This document shows, piece by piece, positions 9,392 through 18,596 of a DNA stretch of 64,000 bases. A program made the translations under genes and the position numbers. Origin of the DNA: Crocinitomix catalasitica ATCC 23190 (GTDB lineage: Bacteria; Bacteroidota; Bacteroidia; Flavobacteriales_D; Crocinitomicaceae); NCBI RefSeq assembly GCF_000621625.1, contig NZ_JHXV01000005.1, positions 124,001-188,000 on the forward strand. Reading direction: 5' to 3'. The notes beneath the pieces were generated by a model, which had not been told where the DNA came from, made no database searches, and was given only the letters and a program-made list of their open reading frames with translations. The stretch's first letter is position 1. Each line of letters opens with the position of its first letter.

Positions 9392-10423
9392 TCATTCAAT
9401 TTTCCCTTTTTCTGAAAGTATAATGGCAATGTTTTTTGTGCTAGGAAATTGAGCAAATAATATGATTAGTATCACTGTAATTGGCACACTCAAAATCATT
9501 CCTAAAATTCCCCAAATTGCTCCCCATAAACTAAGCGATAATATAACAACAAGGCTACTAATATTAAGTGAGTTCCCCATTAACTTGGGTTCTACAATAT
9601 TTCCAACCACCAATTGAATGCCTCCAATTACTGCAAGAACAACTAGTCCCATATTCAAATCTCCAAATTGTAATACGGCTATAATTGCCGGGAATATCGT
9701 TCCAATTAATGATCCGATTGTAGGAATGAAATTTAATACAAATATTAAGAATGCCCAGAATAAAGGAGAATCAACCCCGATTATACGCAGACCTATAAAA
9801 CTAAGGGTTCCTGTAATTAAACTTACAATTGTTTTTAATACGATATAATCGCCTACAGCCGTATCTATTTTGGTTATTGCACTTCTGATTTCTCTTTTAT
9901 TCGAGACATTAGCAAAAACAGCCTGCATTTTTTGTTCAAATACAGTTTCTTCCAATAGCATGAACAGCAAATAGAGTCCAATCATAAAGATATTACCCAA
10001 AATATCTGTAAACGAATTTATGATGGCTCCTAAAATTTTTGTAAAATCAAAATCACCCAAGGCACCTTGCGACTGACTCATTAAATCATAACCAAATCGA
10101 TCTGAAAATTGTTGATTAAATAGATTTAAATTCGATTGATAACTATCCATGTTTGAACTCAATTCTTGAATATTTATAATTAAAAAGTGAGATACAAAAG
10201 CAATTATAAAATAGAGGACAATAACAGTTGCCGAATTTAATAACCATGAAGGCACTCTGTTTTTGATGAATTTTATACGTTTTGCAAAATTCCTTAATTC
10301 TTTAATTAAAAACCAAAAAAGAAACGCCAATATTAACGGTACGATGATATTTTGACCAATAATTAATATATAGACAACCGCTATTATTACAAATAAAGTC
10401 AAAGCTGTGGATTTGATTTTCAT
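9392..10423 (-). CDS. AI-2E family transporter (membrane permease)
   Basis: The 343-residue product has about eight membrane helices and the family's typical layout: two helices near the N-terminus (about 8-35), helix 3 (about 62-85), a long soluble segment (about 90-145, NIQELSSNMDSYQSNLNLF), then a helix-rich C-terminal half with the conserved LNFIPTIGSLIGTIFPAIIA (about 235-255) and a glycine/proline-rich end (LSLWGAIWGILGMILSVP). The family includes the E. coli autoinducer-2 exporter TqsA and sodium/proton antiporters, so the substrate cannot be inferred. The start codon lies only six bases from the recQ stop codon, which indicates co-transcription. Confidence 0.9.
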   Translation of the reverse strand: MKIKSTALTLFVIIAVVYILIIGQNIIVPLILAFLFWFLIKELRNFAKRIKFIKNRVPSWLLNSATVIVLYFIIAFVSHFLIINIQELSSNMDSYQSNLNLFNQQFSDRFGYDLMSQSQGALGDFDFTKILGAIINSFTDILGNIFMIGLYLLFMLLEETVFEQKMQAVFANVSNKREIRSAITKIDTAVGDYIVLKTIVSLITGTLSFIGLRIIGVDSPLFWAFLIFVLNFIPTIGSLIGTIFPAIIAVLQFGDLNMGLVVLAVIGGIQLVVGNIVEPKLMGNSLNISSLVVILSLSLWGAIWGILGMILSVPITVILIILFAQFPSTKNIAIILSEKGKIE

Positions 10424-10429
10424 AGACCT

Positions 10430-12544
10430 TTAGTTATCCTGTTCAATTTTACTAATTATGGTTAATGCGAGACCAATTTGTATGTAATTTAATTGGCCCT
10501 CAAGTGCATCATGAACGGGTTTTAATTGATGTTTACTTTTAAGTTTTCTTCGAACTTCCTTCACTTGATTCACTTCATATTCTGAAACAAACTTGTGAAG
10601 GTTGACATCATAGCCTTCTTCATACAACTTTGACAAATGCCCGTAAATTGTATTTTCTGATAAATCCCGTTTTTGACTAATTTCTTGAATATCGAGTTTT
10701 TTTTCGTACAATTTAAATGTTTGAATATGAGAGGGTAGTTTATCGAGATCAACAATTGAATTTAAATCATTAACAATCTTTAAAATATCATCTCCAAATC
10801 GTTCGACTTTCACTTTGCCCATCCCTGGAATGTCAAGCAATAGTTTGTGGTTATTCGGTTTCTGTGTGACTATTTCATTCAGAGTTGAATCGTTAAAAAT
10901 AACGTATGCTGGAACACTATTTTTTTGAGCAATTTCTTTTCTGTATTTTTTTAATGCCTGAGTTAAGTCATTCTTTGGAGCTACTGCCTTCTGTTTTTTA
11001 GCTGTTTGCTTAACGGCTTTACTTTTCTTTTCAGGAGGTCGACTTAGAGAAATTTCCGCATCAGGCTTCAATAAGTTTCGACCTGCATCTGTGACAACTA
11101 ACTTTAAATGATCGTCATATGCTATTTCTAAGTAACCATAATTAATCATTTGGTTGATATAATGTTGCCAATCATAGAATGAATAATTACTCCCAACTCC
11201 ATAGGTTTTTATTTCATTATATTTTTTTTCAAAAATATCCATTGTTTTTGCACCTCTTAATAAATTGATGAGCATATTGACTCCAACTTGTTGGTTGGTT
11301 CTTAATATGCCTGACAAGGCCATCTGTGCTTGCGTTAAACCATCAATTATTTCTGGTGGATTTTCGCAAATGTCACAGTTATTACATTTTGTATCATTGA
11401 ATTCACCAAAATATGACAATAGAATGTTTCTACGGCAAGAAGTAGCTTCAGCATAATTTACCATTCTATTAATTTTCTCTACATAGGTGTCTTTAAAAGG
11501 GGAATCTTTAATAAAATCGTTCAATAATATGATGTCTCTAAAATTGTAAAACAACAAGGTGTCTGCAGGCATTCCGTCCCTGCCGGCACGACCAATTTCT
11601 TGATAGTATCCTTCAATATTTTTAGGTAAGTTCGTGTGAATAATCCAGCGAACATTTGATTTATCGATTCCCATACCAAAAGCAACGGTTGCACAAATAA
11701 TTTGATAATTATCATTGATAAAACCATCTTGTACTTGTGCTCTGGTCTCAGGATTTAGCCCGGCATGATAAAACCTTGAACTAATTCCTGCGTTATTAAA
11801 GGTTTCAGACCATTGTTCTGTCTCTTTTCGGCTTAAACTATAGATTATACCAGCTTCGTCTGACCTGTTCTTAATAAAGTTAATAATCTCTGTTACTTTA
11901 TTTTTTTTAGGAACATGTCCTTTTACGGCTAGACTGAGATTCGGTCTATTAAACGATGATAGAAAGATTTCAGGTTCGTTTAAACCAAGTTGTTTGGTAA
12001 TGTCTCGACGGGTAATTTTATCTGCCGTTGCAGTTAACGCCATGAATGGTGTTTTACCGAGAAAAGCTCTTAAATTTTTTATTTGACCGTATTCTGGTCT
12101 AAAATCATGTCCCCACATGGATACACAATGTGCCTCATCAATTGCAATTAAAGATATTTTTAATGATTTTAACCAGTTGTCAAAAGCCATGACCAAAGAC
12201 TCTGGTGAAATATAAAGCAGCTTAATTTCGCCGGCCATACAAGCATTTAATATTTCTCTTTTCTCAAAATCGGATTGTGAACTATTAAAAAAAGCTGCAT
12301 TTATTCCATTCGTTGTTAGACTGTCAACCTGATCCTTCATCAACGATATTAATGGAGAGATTACCAATGTAAGGTCTTCCAACATTAAAGCCGCAATTTG
12401 GAAACAAATGGATTTTCCGCCGCCTGTAGGCATAACAACAACAGAATCTTGACCGCTTAAAGTGTGTTCAATAACTTCGAGCTGATTTGGTCTGAACTCG
12501 TTATAGCCAAAGTATTCTTTTAAAAGTGAATTAGGATTCCTCAT
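10430..12544 (-). CDS. recQ: ATP-dependent DNA helicase RecQ
   Basis: RecQ is a 3'-5' superfamily 2 DNA helicase acting in recombination and fork repair. The 704-residue product has the complete architecture: Walker A VVMPTGGGKSICFQ near residue 37, DEAH box with AIDEAHCVSMWGHDFRPEY near 130, QEIGRAGRDG motif VI, a four-cysteine zinc site (CRRNILLSYFGEFNDTKC to CDIC, about 368-392), a winged-helix RQC segment, and an HRDC domain near 525-600 with LLLDIPGMGKVKVERFG. After HRDC there is an extra C-terminal helix-turn-helix-like region (ISQKRDLSENTIYGHLSKL) seen in longer Bacteroidota RecQ proteins. It heads an apparent operon with the AI-2E transporter. A second RecQ-like helicase lies at 20048-21952. 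Confidence 0.96.
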   Translation of the reverse strand: MRNPNSLLKEYFGYNEFRPNQLEVIEHTLSGQDSVVVMPTGGGKSICFQIAALMLEDLTLVISPLISLMKDQVDSLTTNGINAAFFNSSQSDFEKREILNACMAGEIKLLYISPESLVMAFDNWLKSLKISLIAIDEAHCVSMWGHDFRPEYGQIKNLRAFLGKTPFMALTATADKITRRDITKQLGLNEPEIFLSSFNRPNLSLAVKGHVPKKNKVTEIINFIKNRSDEAGIIYSLSRKETEQWSETFNNAGISSRFYHAGLNPETRAQVQDGFINDNYQIICATVAFGMGIDKSNVRWIIHTNLPKNIEGYYQEIGRAGRDGMPADTLLFYNFRDIILLNDFIKDSPFKDTYVEKINRMVNYAEATSCRRNILLSYFGEFNDTKCNNCDICENPPEIIDGLTQAQMALSGILRTNQQVGVNMLINLLRGAKTMDIFEKKYNEIKTYGVGSNYSFYDWQHYINQMINYGYLEIAYDDHLKLVVTDAGRNLLKPDAEISLSRPPEKKSKAVKQTAKKQKAVAPKNDLTQALKKYRKEIAQKNSVPAYVIFNDSTLNEIVTQKPNNHKLLLDIPGMGKVKVERFGDDILKIVNDLNSIVDLDKLPSHIQTFKLYEKKLDIQEISQKRDLSENTIYGHLSKLYEEGYDVNLHKFVSEYEVNQVKEVRRKLKSKHQLKPVHDALEGQLNYIQIGLALTIISKIEQDN

Positions 12545-12549
12545 TATAA

Positions 12550-12557
12550 CAAAAGTA
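12550..12557 (-). promoter_or_regulatory. putative -7 box of recQ, almost touching the start codon
   Basis: TACTTTTG on the minus strand fits TAnnTTTG and ends six bases before the recQ ATG (12544). If functional it would give a leaderless or nearly leaderless transcript. No -33 element is evident, and AT-rich DNA gives chance matches. Confidence 0.3.
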
Positions 12558-12713
12558 AAAGAAAATGAGTTGCTAAATAAATTAATTTAAGGAGTTTTTT
12601 TAGAATAAAAATATTTATTCAATACTTAAATCAAAAAAATCAAGGTGTTATTTGATAAATAAACAAAATATTTAAGAATGAGGCTATTAGCTAAATTTTA
12701 ATTGTTGTAAAAA

Positions 12714-14180
12714 TTAATTTCGTCGCCAATAATATGGCGTAAATAGCAATGCGACGGTAAATAATTCTAATCTTCCAAATAACATTAAAAATGATAATAA
12801 CCATTTACCTGCAGGGCTTATTGACGAGAATGTATGAGATGGTCCAATTTCAGCTATACCAGGACCAACGTTGCCTAAACATGTGGCAACTGATGAAATT
12901 GCTACTTCAAAACTTTCTCCTAACGCAGTCATGATTACAGAGCCTACAACAAAAACGAATAAATAAAGGAAAATAAATGCCAATAGATTGTAAATAATTT
13001 GACTCGGAATAGCCTTCTTGTTTAAGTAAACAGGAATTACGGCGTTAGGATGCAAACGTTTCTTAAATTCTAAAAAGCCATTCTTAATTAAAATTACAAT
13101 TCGAACGATTTTAATTCCACCTGAAGTTGAACCTGCTGATGCTCCAGAGAAAAGTAGTAGAAAGAAAATAAAGGTAGCTAACGATCCCCAAGTTGTAAAA
13201 TCAGCCGAAGCATAGCCTGTGGTTGTTATTGTACTAACAACCTGAAAACTAACATCTCGAAGAGATTCTAGTAAACTCACACCGGTTTCATAATAAATTA
13301 CTGGTGTTAAGAAAAGGATTAGACCTAAAACAGCGCCTAAATACCACTTAAACTCATCGTTGTGGAGAACATTCGAAAATTTACCTTTAAAACCGAAGTA
13401 GATTAAGGTGAAATTCGTTCCAGCAATAAACATGAAAATCATGATAACGAATTCGATTAGTGGAGAATCAAACGCTTCAATACTTCCTTGTTTTGTTGAG
13501 AAACCTCCTGTTGAATTTGTTGTTAGTGAATGATTGATAGCATCAAAAAAGTTCATGCCAGATAACATTAAAGCAATGGTTTCTAATACTGTTAGTACCA
13601 AATAAATCACCCACAACCTTTTCGCTGTTTCTTTAATTCTTGGATGAATTTTATCTTTTGTAGGTCCTGGAGCTTCTGCAATAAATAGTTCCATTCCTCC
13701 AATTCCTAATAGAGGCAAGACAGCGATCGTTAGAACGATAATTCCCATTCCTCCTATCCATTGAGTCATACTCCGCCAGAAAAGGATTCCATGTGGCAAA
13801 GATTCGATATCATCTAATATAGTTGCTCCGGTTGTGGACAAACCAGACATCGTTTCAAAGAAAGCACTTGATATTTCTGGGATATATCCACCTATTAAAT
13901 AGGGGAGTGTTCCAAAAATTGCCATGGATACCCAACCTCCAGTTACAATTAAATAACCATCCCGCTTTTTTATTTCTGCATTTTTACTTTTACGAGAAAC
14001 AAAGATGAAGAATATTCCAAACGACATTGTGATTGCCGCAGACATTAACAAAACGTTTAAATCAGATTCACCATAATAAAGTGAAAAGCAAGCGGGGAAC
14101 AACATTAAAAAACCCATTATTATAATGAGATTTCCTATCACGTTTAAAGTAACGCTGCCGTTGATAATACTTTTAATCAT
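12714..14180 (-). CDS. trkH: TrkH family potassium uptake protein
   Basis: TrkH is the inner-membrane ion-conducting subunit of the Trk potassium uptake system. The 488-residue product has the usual length and four M1-P-M2 repeats, with selectivity-filter segments such as LSTTGATILDD (about residue 115), NSTGGFSTKQG (about 225), TTTGYASADF (about 318) and LGNVGPGIAEIG (about 435). The conserved FLLLFSGASAGSTSGGIKIVR is split around residue 345-360. The start lies one base after the stop of trkA, the regulatory subunit gene, so the two form an operon with trkA first. Confidence 0.96.
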   Translation of the reverse strand: MIKSIINGSVTLNVIGNLIIIMGFLMLFPACFSLYYGESDLNVLLMSAAITMSFGIFFIFVSRKSKNAEIKKRDGYLIVTGGWVSMAIFGTLPYLIGGYIPEISSAFFETMSGLSTTGATILDDIESLPHGILFWRSMTQWIGGMGIIVLTIAVLPLLGIGGMELFIAEAPGPTKDKIHPRIKETAKRLWVIYLVLTVLETIALMLSGMNFFDAINHSLTTNSTGGFSTKQGSIEAFDSPLIEFVIMIFMFIAGTNFTLIYFGFKGKFSNVLHNDEFKWYLGAVLGLILFLTPVIYYETGVSLLESLRDVSFQVVSTITTTGYASADFTTWGSLATFIFFLLLFSGASAGSTSGGIKIVRIVILIKNGFLEFKKRLHPNAVIPVYLNKKAIPSQIIYNLLAFIFLYLFVFVVGSVIMTALGESFEVAISSVATCLGNVGPGIAEIGPSHTFSSISPAGKWLLSFLMLFGRLELFTVALLFTPYYWRRN

Positions 14181-14181
14181 T

Positions 14182-15522
14182 TTAAAGGAAGTATCGCTCT
14201 ATTTTATGGATTGATTCTGTCAAAGAGAAAACAACTGCCTTGTCGCCCTCTTTCAGTTGAAAGGATCCAAAAGGTATAAAACCTACATTGTCACGAATTA
14301 CACCTGATATATTAGCTGTTCTTGGGAATTTCAATCTATTAATTGGATATTTAGTAACCTTCGATCCTGGTTTTACAATAAACTCAATAATCTCAGCGTC
14401 TACACCATGTAAATTTGCAATCGCACTAACGTCTCCTTTGCGGACATATTTAAAAATATTACTTGCAGCAATTATTTTTTTATTGATAAGGGTATCAATT
14501 CCAATATTTTGAGAAAGGTGTATATAATCAATGTTTTCTACACGTGCAATAGTCTTCTTAACGTTATGGTTTTTAGCAACTAAAGATGACATGATATTTG
14601 TTTCAGAATCAGCAGTAACCGCTATAAACGCATCCATATCAGCCAAACCTTCAGCTTCTAATGCAGTAACATTTCTGCCATCAACATTTATAACCAATGT
14701 GTTTTTTAATTCTGAAGCAACTTCAATACATTTTTCTTTATCCTTTTCAACTAAAGTGACATTATAATTCTTTTCTAGAAGTTTAGCTGTTTGAAGGCCT
14801 ATATTACTGCCTCCCAAAATCATAATGTTCTTAATTTCAAAACACTCCTGTCCACAAATCTCAATTATCTCGTTGATAGAGTTTTGATTGGATATGAAAT
14901 AGACAATATCATTTGCATGAATTACCGTGTTAGAATTAATCATTATTGTGTCATTCTGACGGTGAATTGCAATCGGTTTAAAAGCCAAATCTGGATTCAA
15001 ATATGCACTTTGCTGAACAGACTTATTAACTAAGTCAGATTTTGAGTGAATAGAAATTCCAAATACCGTCAATTTTCCTCCTTCAAATTCGTGATCGTCA
15101 GTAAAAACAGATCTTTGAACCAATCTATTGATCTCTTCTGATGCTAGTTTTACTGGGGAAATTAAAGTATCAACGCCCAACGATTCCATGAGCGCTGTGT
15201 TAACAGGTCCAGTTAATTCAAGATTGTTAATTCTAGCGATTGTTCGTTTTGCACCGAATTTTTTACCTAGAATTGATATCAATAGATTTGTTTCTTCAGA
15301 CGAGGTTACTGCAATTAATAAATCACAAGCTTCGATTTTAACTTCTTTAAGAATTAGAATCGATTTAGCATCCCCTTTAATTGTAAAAATATCAAGGTTA
15401 GATTGTATTTCATTCAATCTATCTTGACATTGATCAATTAAGTAAATATTATGTAACTCACTCGACAACATTTTGGCCAAATGATACCCTACTGCTCCAG
15501 CACCTGTGATTATTATATTCAT
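14182..15522 (-). CDS. trkA: Trk system potassium transporter, regulatory subunit TrkA
   Basis: TrkA is a cytosolic NAD(H)-binding ring protein that gates TrkH. The 446-residue product contains two RCK modules: RCK-N 1 starting at MNIIITGAGAVGYHLAKML (Rossmann GxGxxG), RCK-C near residues 145-220, a second Rossmann motif IMILGGSNIGLQTAKLLEK (about 232), and a final RCK-C domain (about 375-446). Conserved aspartates at strand ends (LIDQCQDRL; LVEKDKEKC) are typical of nucleotide binding. A perfect -7 box lies at 15540-15547. Together with trkH it gives a complete constitutive potassium uptake system. Confidence 0.96.
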   Translation of the reverse strand: MNIIITGAGAVGYHLAKMLSSELHNIYLIDQCQDRLNEIQSNLDIFTIKGDAKSILILKEVKIEACDLLIAVTSSEETNLLISILGKKFGAKRTIARINNLELTGPVNTALMESLGVDTLISPVKLASEEINRLVQRSVFTDDHEFEGGKLTVFGISIHSKSDLVNKSVQQSAYLNPDLAFKPIAIHRQNDTIMINSNTVIHANDIVYFISNQNSINEIIEICGQECFEIKNIMILGGSNIGLQTAKLLEKNYNVTLVEKDKEKCIEVASELKNTLVINVDGRNVTALEAEGLADMDAFIAVTADSETNIMSSLVAKNHNVKKTIARVENIDYIHLSQNIGIDTLINKKIIAASNIFKYVRKGDVSAIANLHGVDAEIIEFIVKPGSKVTKYPINRLKFPRTANISGVIRDNVGFIPFGSFQLKEGDKAVVFSLTESIHKIERYFL

Positions 15523-15539
15523 TTATCTAAATCTTAGTA

Positions 15540-15547
15540 CAAATATA
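15540..15547 (-). promoter_or_regulatory. putative -7 box of trkA-trkH
   Basis: TATATTTG on the minus strand matches TAnnTTTG exactly, 17 bases upstream of the trkA ATG. No clear -33 TTG at the expected distance. Confidence 0.45.
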
Positions 15548-15587
15548 TTTATAATCATTCATGTAAATACATTTTATCGGTTTTAAA

Positions 15588-15941
15588 TCAAGGAACGTAA
15601 TATATATAAAGACTATCTAATTCTGCTCTTGAAATGGTTGGAGGAAATATTCCATTATTTAGCTTTTTAACAATATAAGCTGCAACTTTCTGTGCTTCAG
15701 CTTCACTTCTAAATGTTTGTAAACCGTTAACTGCTGGAATATGAGGTTGGTTAATGTAAGTTTTATCAAAATTGAGGATTTGATACCCCCAACCTGATTC
15801 ATTCTTTATGGCTTTATATGAATAGGTATCGGTCGATAGGTTATTGTTTGTTTCAGTTGTCTTATTTTTAATTCTATTTGGATTTTCACTGCAATATATA
15901 GTGATGAAAACGAGTAAAAAAGGGCTTAAAAATCGGATCAT
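15588..15941 (-). CDS. DUF4907 family lipoprotein-like small protein
   Basis: The 117-residue product has an N-terminal hydrophobic signal with a cysteine at residue 18 (FITIYCSE), which could be a weak lipobox. Residues about 40-115 match the DUF4907 pattern: YKAIKNESGWGYQIL, NQPHIPAVNGLQTFRSEAEA and an end reading KLNNGIFPPTISRAELDSL. The function is unknown; the core looks like a small domain processing or binding module. Its ATG overlaps the stop codon of the upstream Kelch gene by four bases (ATGA-type overlap at 15938-15941), so it is translated together with that secreted protein and may act with it in the envelope. Confidence 0.82.
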   Translation of the reverse strand: MIRFLSPFLLVFITIYCSENPNRIKNKTTETNNNLSTDTYSYKAIKNESGWGYQILNFDKTYINQPHIPAVNGLQTFRSEAEAQKVAAYIVKKLNNGIFPPTISRAELDSLYIYYVP

Positions 15942-17155
15942 TTTATATTTATTCGTTTAATAAACGATTGATTATTCTCAGTAGTAATTCGAACGATATA
16001 TGTACCCGAAGGCAAGTTTGATTTTAAATTACACTGAAATTTATTGGTGTTTATTTGATTTAATTGAAAGTGTGATGTAACATCTTTTCCTTCAATTGAA
16101 TAAAAACTGATGTTTAAGGAGCCTAAAAACTGGCTAGATTCAATAATGAATTGAAATTCAATAGGGTTAGGGTAGATTGATAAGTGTTGATCCAATTCAA
16201 CACCATTTATGGATAAATTTTTATCGTATTCGTAAAAGTCATCATGATATACACCATTATATCCCAATCCCATAAATATTCTATTGTCGACAACAAAACC
16301 TGACGCCTGTGTTCTTCCTCCTCCTGGAAAATCAGCACGTTGGGTCCAAATATCTCCATAGTAATGATATTCCCAAACGTCTTTGCGATAATTATAACTG
16401 GCATCTTCACCGAGAGCAACAAATCCCGAAGGAAAAGCTCCTAATCCAACAGCACCCATTCTTGGAATTCCTGGTAGGTCAGCTAAACGTTTCCATTCAT
16501 CCATATCTGGACGATATTCCCAGAAATCTTTAAGGTAGATTGTTGAACTTTTACCAGTACCTACATAACCTCTGCTACCCATGCTAAAACCAACCGCTTC
16601 TTTTCTTTCTACTCCTTGAAATTCAGATATTTCATACCATTCATTTAAAGTTGAATTATAACCGTAGAAATCCTTTGTTAGTCCATCTACGTCTTGTCCT
16701 GCCCCTACATACCCCACGTGTCCAATAGCAAAAGCAATCGCTCCTAGTCTTGGGGATCCTGGAAAATCCGCCATTTGTGTCCACGTGTCTGTTTCGTCGT
16801 CAAATTTCCAAAGATCCTTATAATAAGGAACAGCACTTCCTCCACCTAAACCTACATAGGCGAAGCCCTCAGCTGAAAAAGCAATAGCAGAAGCGCGTTC
16901 TAAACCTGACCCAGATTCACCACCTAATGCTAACTCGTCGTCCCAATCATCTTGATCGAGATCATAAGAGTATGATTTCCGTTTGAATTCTTCAACATCT
17001 ATACCTCCAACTACAAAACCTTCGCCTTTTAGAGTGAAACTCGCACAAGAACCTCGTGGTGGGCCATTTACAGAATCTCTTTGAATCCAGACATCTTGAC
17101 TAAACGAAAAGGTCGTTACCAAAGAAAAGTAGATGGATAAATAGGTTTTAATCAT
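15938..17155 (-). CDS. secreted Kelch-repeat protein with T9SS sorting domain (second of pair)
   Basis: The 405-residue product has a signal peptide (about residues 1-19, ending FSFSQ) and about six Kelch blades (about 25-310), each with the pattern GxxAFAIGHVGYVGAGQD...YxxxxxxWxxxxxFPG. Kelch propellers bind proteins or glycans. The C-terminal about 80 residues, from LSIYPNPIEFQFI to SFIKRINIK, form a type A T9SS sorting domain. It is closely related to the adjacent upstream gene (17155-18396), so the two probably arose by tandem duplication. Its ATG shares one base with the upstream stop codon (TAATG), and its own stop overlaps the DUF4907 start, so all three are translationally coupled. 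Confidence 0.9.
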   Translation of the reverse strand: MIKTYLSIYFSLVTTFSFSQDVWIQRDSVNGPPRGSCASFTLKGEGFVVGGIDVEEFKRKSYSYDLDQDDWDDELALGGESGSGLERASAIAFSAEGFAYVGLGGGSAVPYYKDLWKFDDETDTWTQMADFPGSPRLGAIAFAIGHVGYVGAGQDVDGLTKDFYGYNSTLNEWYEISEFQGVERKEAVGFSMGSRGYVGTGKSSTIYLKDFWEYRPDMDEWKRLADLPGIPRMGAVGLGAFPSGFVALGEDASYNYRKDVWEYHYYGDIWTQRADFPGGGRTQASGFVVDNRIFMGLGYNGVYHDDFYEYDKNLSINGVELDQHLSIYPNPIEFQFIIESSQFLGSLNISFYSIEGKDVTSHFQLNQINTNKFQCNLKSNLPSGTYIVRITTENNQSFIKRINIK

Positions 17156-18396
17156 TATAATTTATTAAATTTTTGAGTCCCTATTACTTCTTCATTTGAA
17201 TTGTACATAATTATGAAGTAGGTTCCTTTATTGATACCGTTTATATTAATTGTATGATCGTTGTCTGAAATATAGTTGTCCATTACTAATCTGCCGTTTA
17301 TGTCTATGATTTTAATTTTTCCAGCATGAAATGTATTCTTCATTTGTAAAGTAATCAAGTCATCAGCTGGATTGGGGAATAAATTTTGAATTGAATTATT
17401 GTTTTCATCAATGCTCAATGGAAGGTTGGGGTGGTACGCGTAAAAACTTCTTTTTTTTCCGTCAATTTCTTTTCCTATTCCAGCATAACCAACATTATTT
17501 ATGCTAAAAGCTATCCCGTTTTTTCTACCACCACCTGGAAAAGGAGCTTTAATCCTCCAAGTGTCGTCATATGGATTGTATTCCCATAATTCATCCTTAT
17601 ATCCACCGTCCAGTCCAAATACTATATACCCTTTAGGTGCCAATGTAAAGCTGCTTGACAATGCTCGTTCTGTTCCTACGAAATCAGATTTCGATTCCCA
17701 TAAACCTGTAATTGGATCATACATCCAAAAATCTTTTCGATGAATATCGTGATCTGTACCTAGACCAACATAACCTTTTTCTAGAAGTGACATCGCTATT
17801 AATTGTTGTCTATCACCGCCAGGAAAAGGAATGCGAATGGTCCATACATCTTCAATTGAATTGTATTCCCAAAGATCAGATATATAGTCGTTTGATCCGA
17901 TTTTACCACAAGCGACATAACCGTTCTCTGCTATAGCAAAAGAGGCGGCATTTGACACGCCTAACCCATCACCTCCGGGGTATGGAGCAATGCTATCCCA
18001 CGTGTTTGAGGTAGGGCTGTAACACCACATATCGTTTAAGTAAGTCCCAACTTCACTATCATCATGACTGAAACCTGTACCAACAAATCCTTTATTGTTA
18101 ATCGTAAATGCGATGGCATCTTTTCTAGCAATGCCGGGAAAATCAGACATTTGCGTCCAACTGTTCAATTCAGGGTCATATTGCCATAAATCCTTTTTAG
18201 TTTGTTCGGCTGTATCGAGACCAGTAGCTATATAACCATAGTTTCCAATAGAAAAACCTACTGCTCGTTCACGTTGTAATCCACCAAAATCAGCTAATCT
18301 AAGCCATGAATTTTCTTCTTGACCATGACATGCACTTGTAAAGCCAATATAACTTAATACTAATATTAGGTGTGTTATTTTATTTTTAATGATCAC
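17155..18396 (-). CDS. secreted Kelch-repeat protein with T9SS sorting domain (first of pair)
   Basis: The 413-residue product starts at GTG (18396), the only suitable start ahead of the signal peptide (about residues 8-25, FTSACHGQ). About six Kelch blades follow (for example FSIGNYGYIATGLD, FTINNKGFVGTGFS, FSINNVGYAGIGKE), each ending in a PFPGGGR or DFPGIAR turn. The C-terminal region from NLFPNPADDLITLQM to QKFNKL is a type A T9SS sorting domain. It heads the three-gene cluster with the second Kelch protein and DUF4907. Ligand and role are unknown; an adhesive or surface-binding function would fit the fold. Confidence 0.9.
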   Translation of the reverse strand: MIIKNKITHLILVLSYIGFTSACHGQEENSWLRLADFGGLQRERAVGFSIGNYGYIATGLDTAEQTKKDLWQYDPELNSWTQMSDFPGIARKDAIAFTINNKGFVGTGFSHDDSEVGTYLNDMWCYSPTSNTWDSIAPYPGGDGLGVSNAASFAIAENGYVACGKIGSNDYISDLWEYNSIEDVWTIRIPFPGGDRQQLIAMSLLEKGYVGLGTDHDIHRKDFWMYDPITGLWESKSDFVGTERALSSSFTLAPKGYIVFGLDGGYKDELWEYNPYDDTWRIKAPFPGGGRKNGIAFSINNVGYAGIGKEIDGKKRSFYAYHPNLPLSIDENNNSIQNLFPNPADDLITLQMKNTFHAGKIKIIDINGRLVMDNYISDNDHTININGINKGTYFIIMYNSNEEVIGTQKFNKL

Positions 18397-18573
18397 AATC
18401 TTAAGCGTTTATTTCTATAACGTACTTTTCTTTATTTGGTTGAAACGTTTGTTAATTATTTTATCGAAATGAATTTCTTACAAATTTATACAAATACTTA
18501 ATTTCCGTATGATTAAAGATCGAAATTCAAACAATCTTATTGAATTTCACAAATCAATTCTTTACATTATAAT

Positions 18574-18581
18574 TATATTCG
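18574..18581 (+). promoter_or_regulatory. putative -7 box of pepD
   Basis: TATATTCG matches TAnnTTTG with one mismatch and lies 15 bases upstream of the pepD ATG. It sits in the 200-base divergent region between pepD and the Kelch operon. Confidence 0.4.
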
Positions 18582-18596
18582 TACAAAATTTCAATC

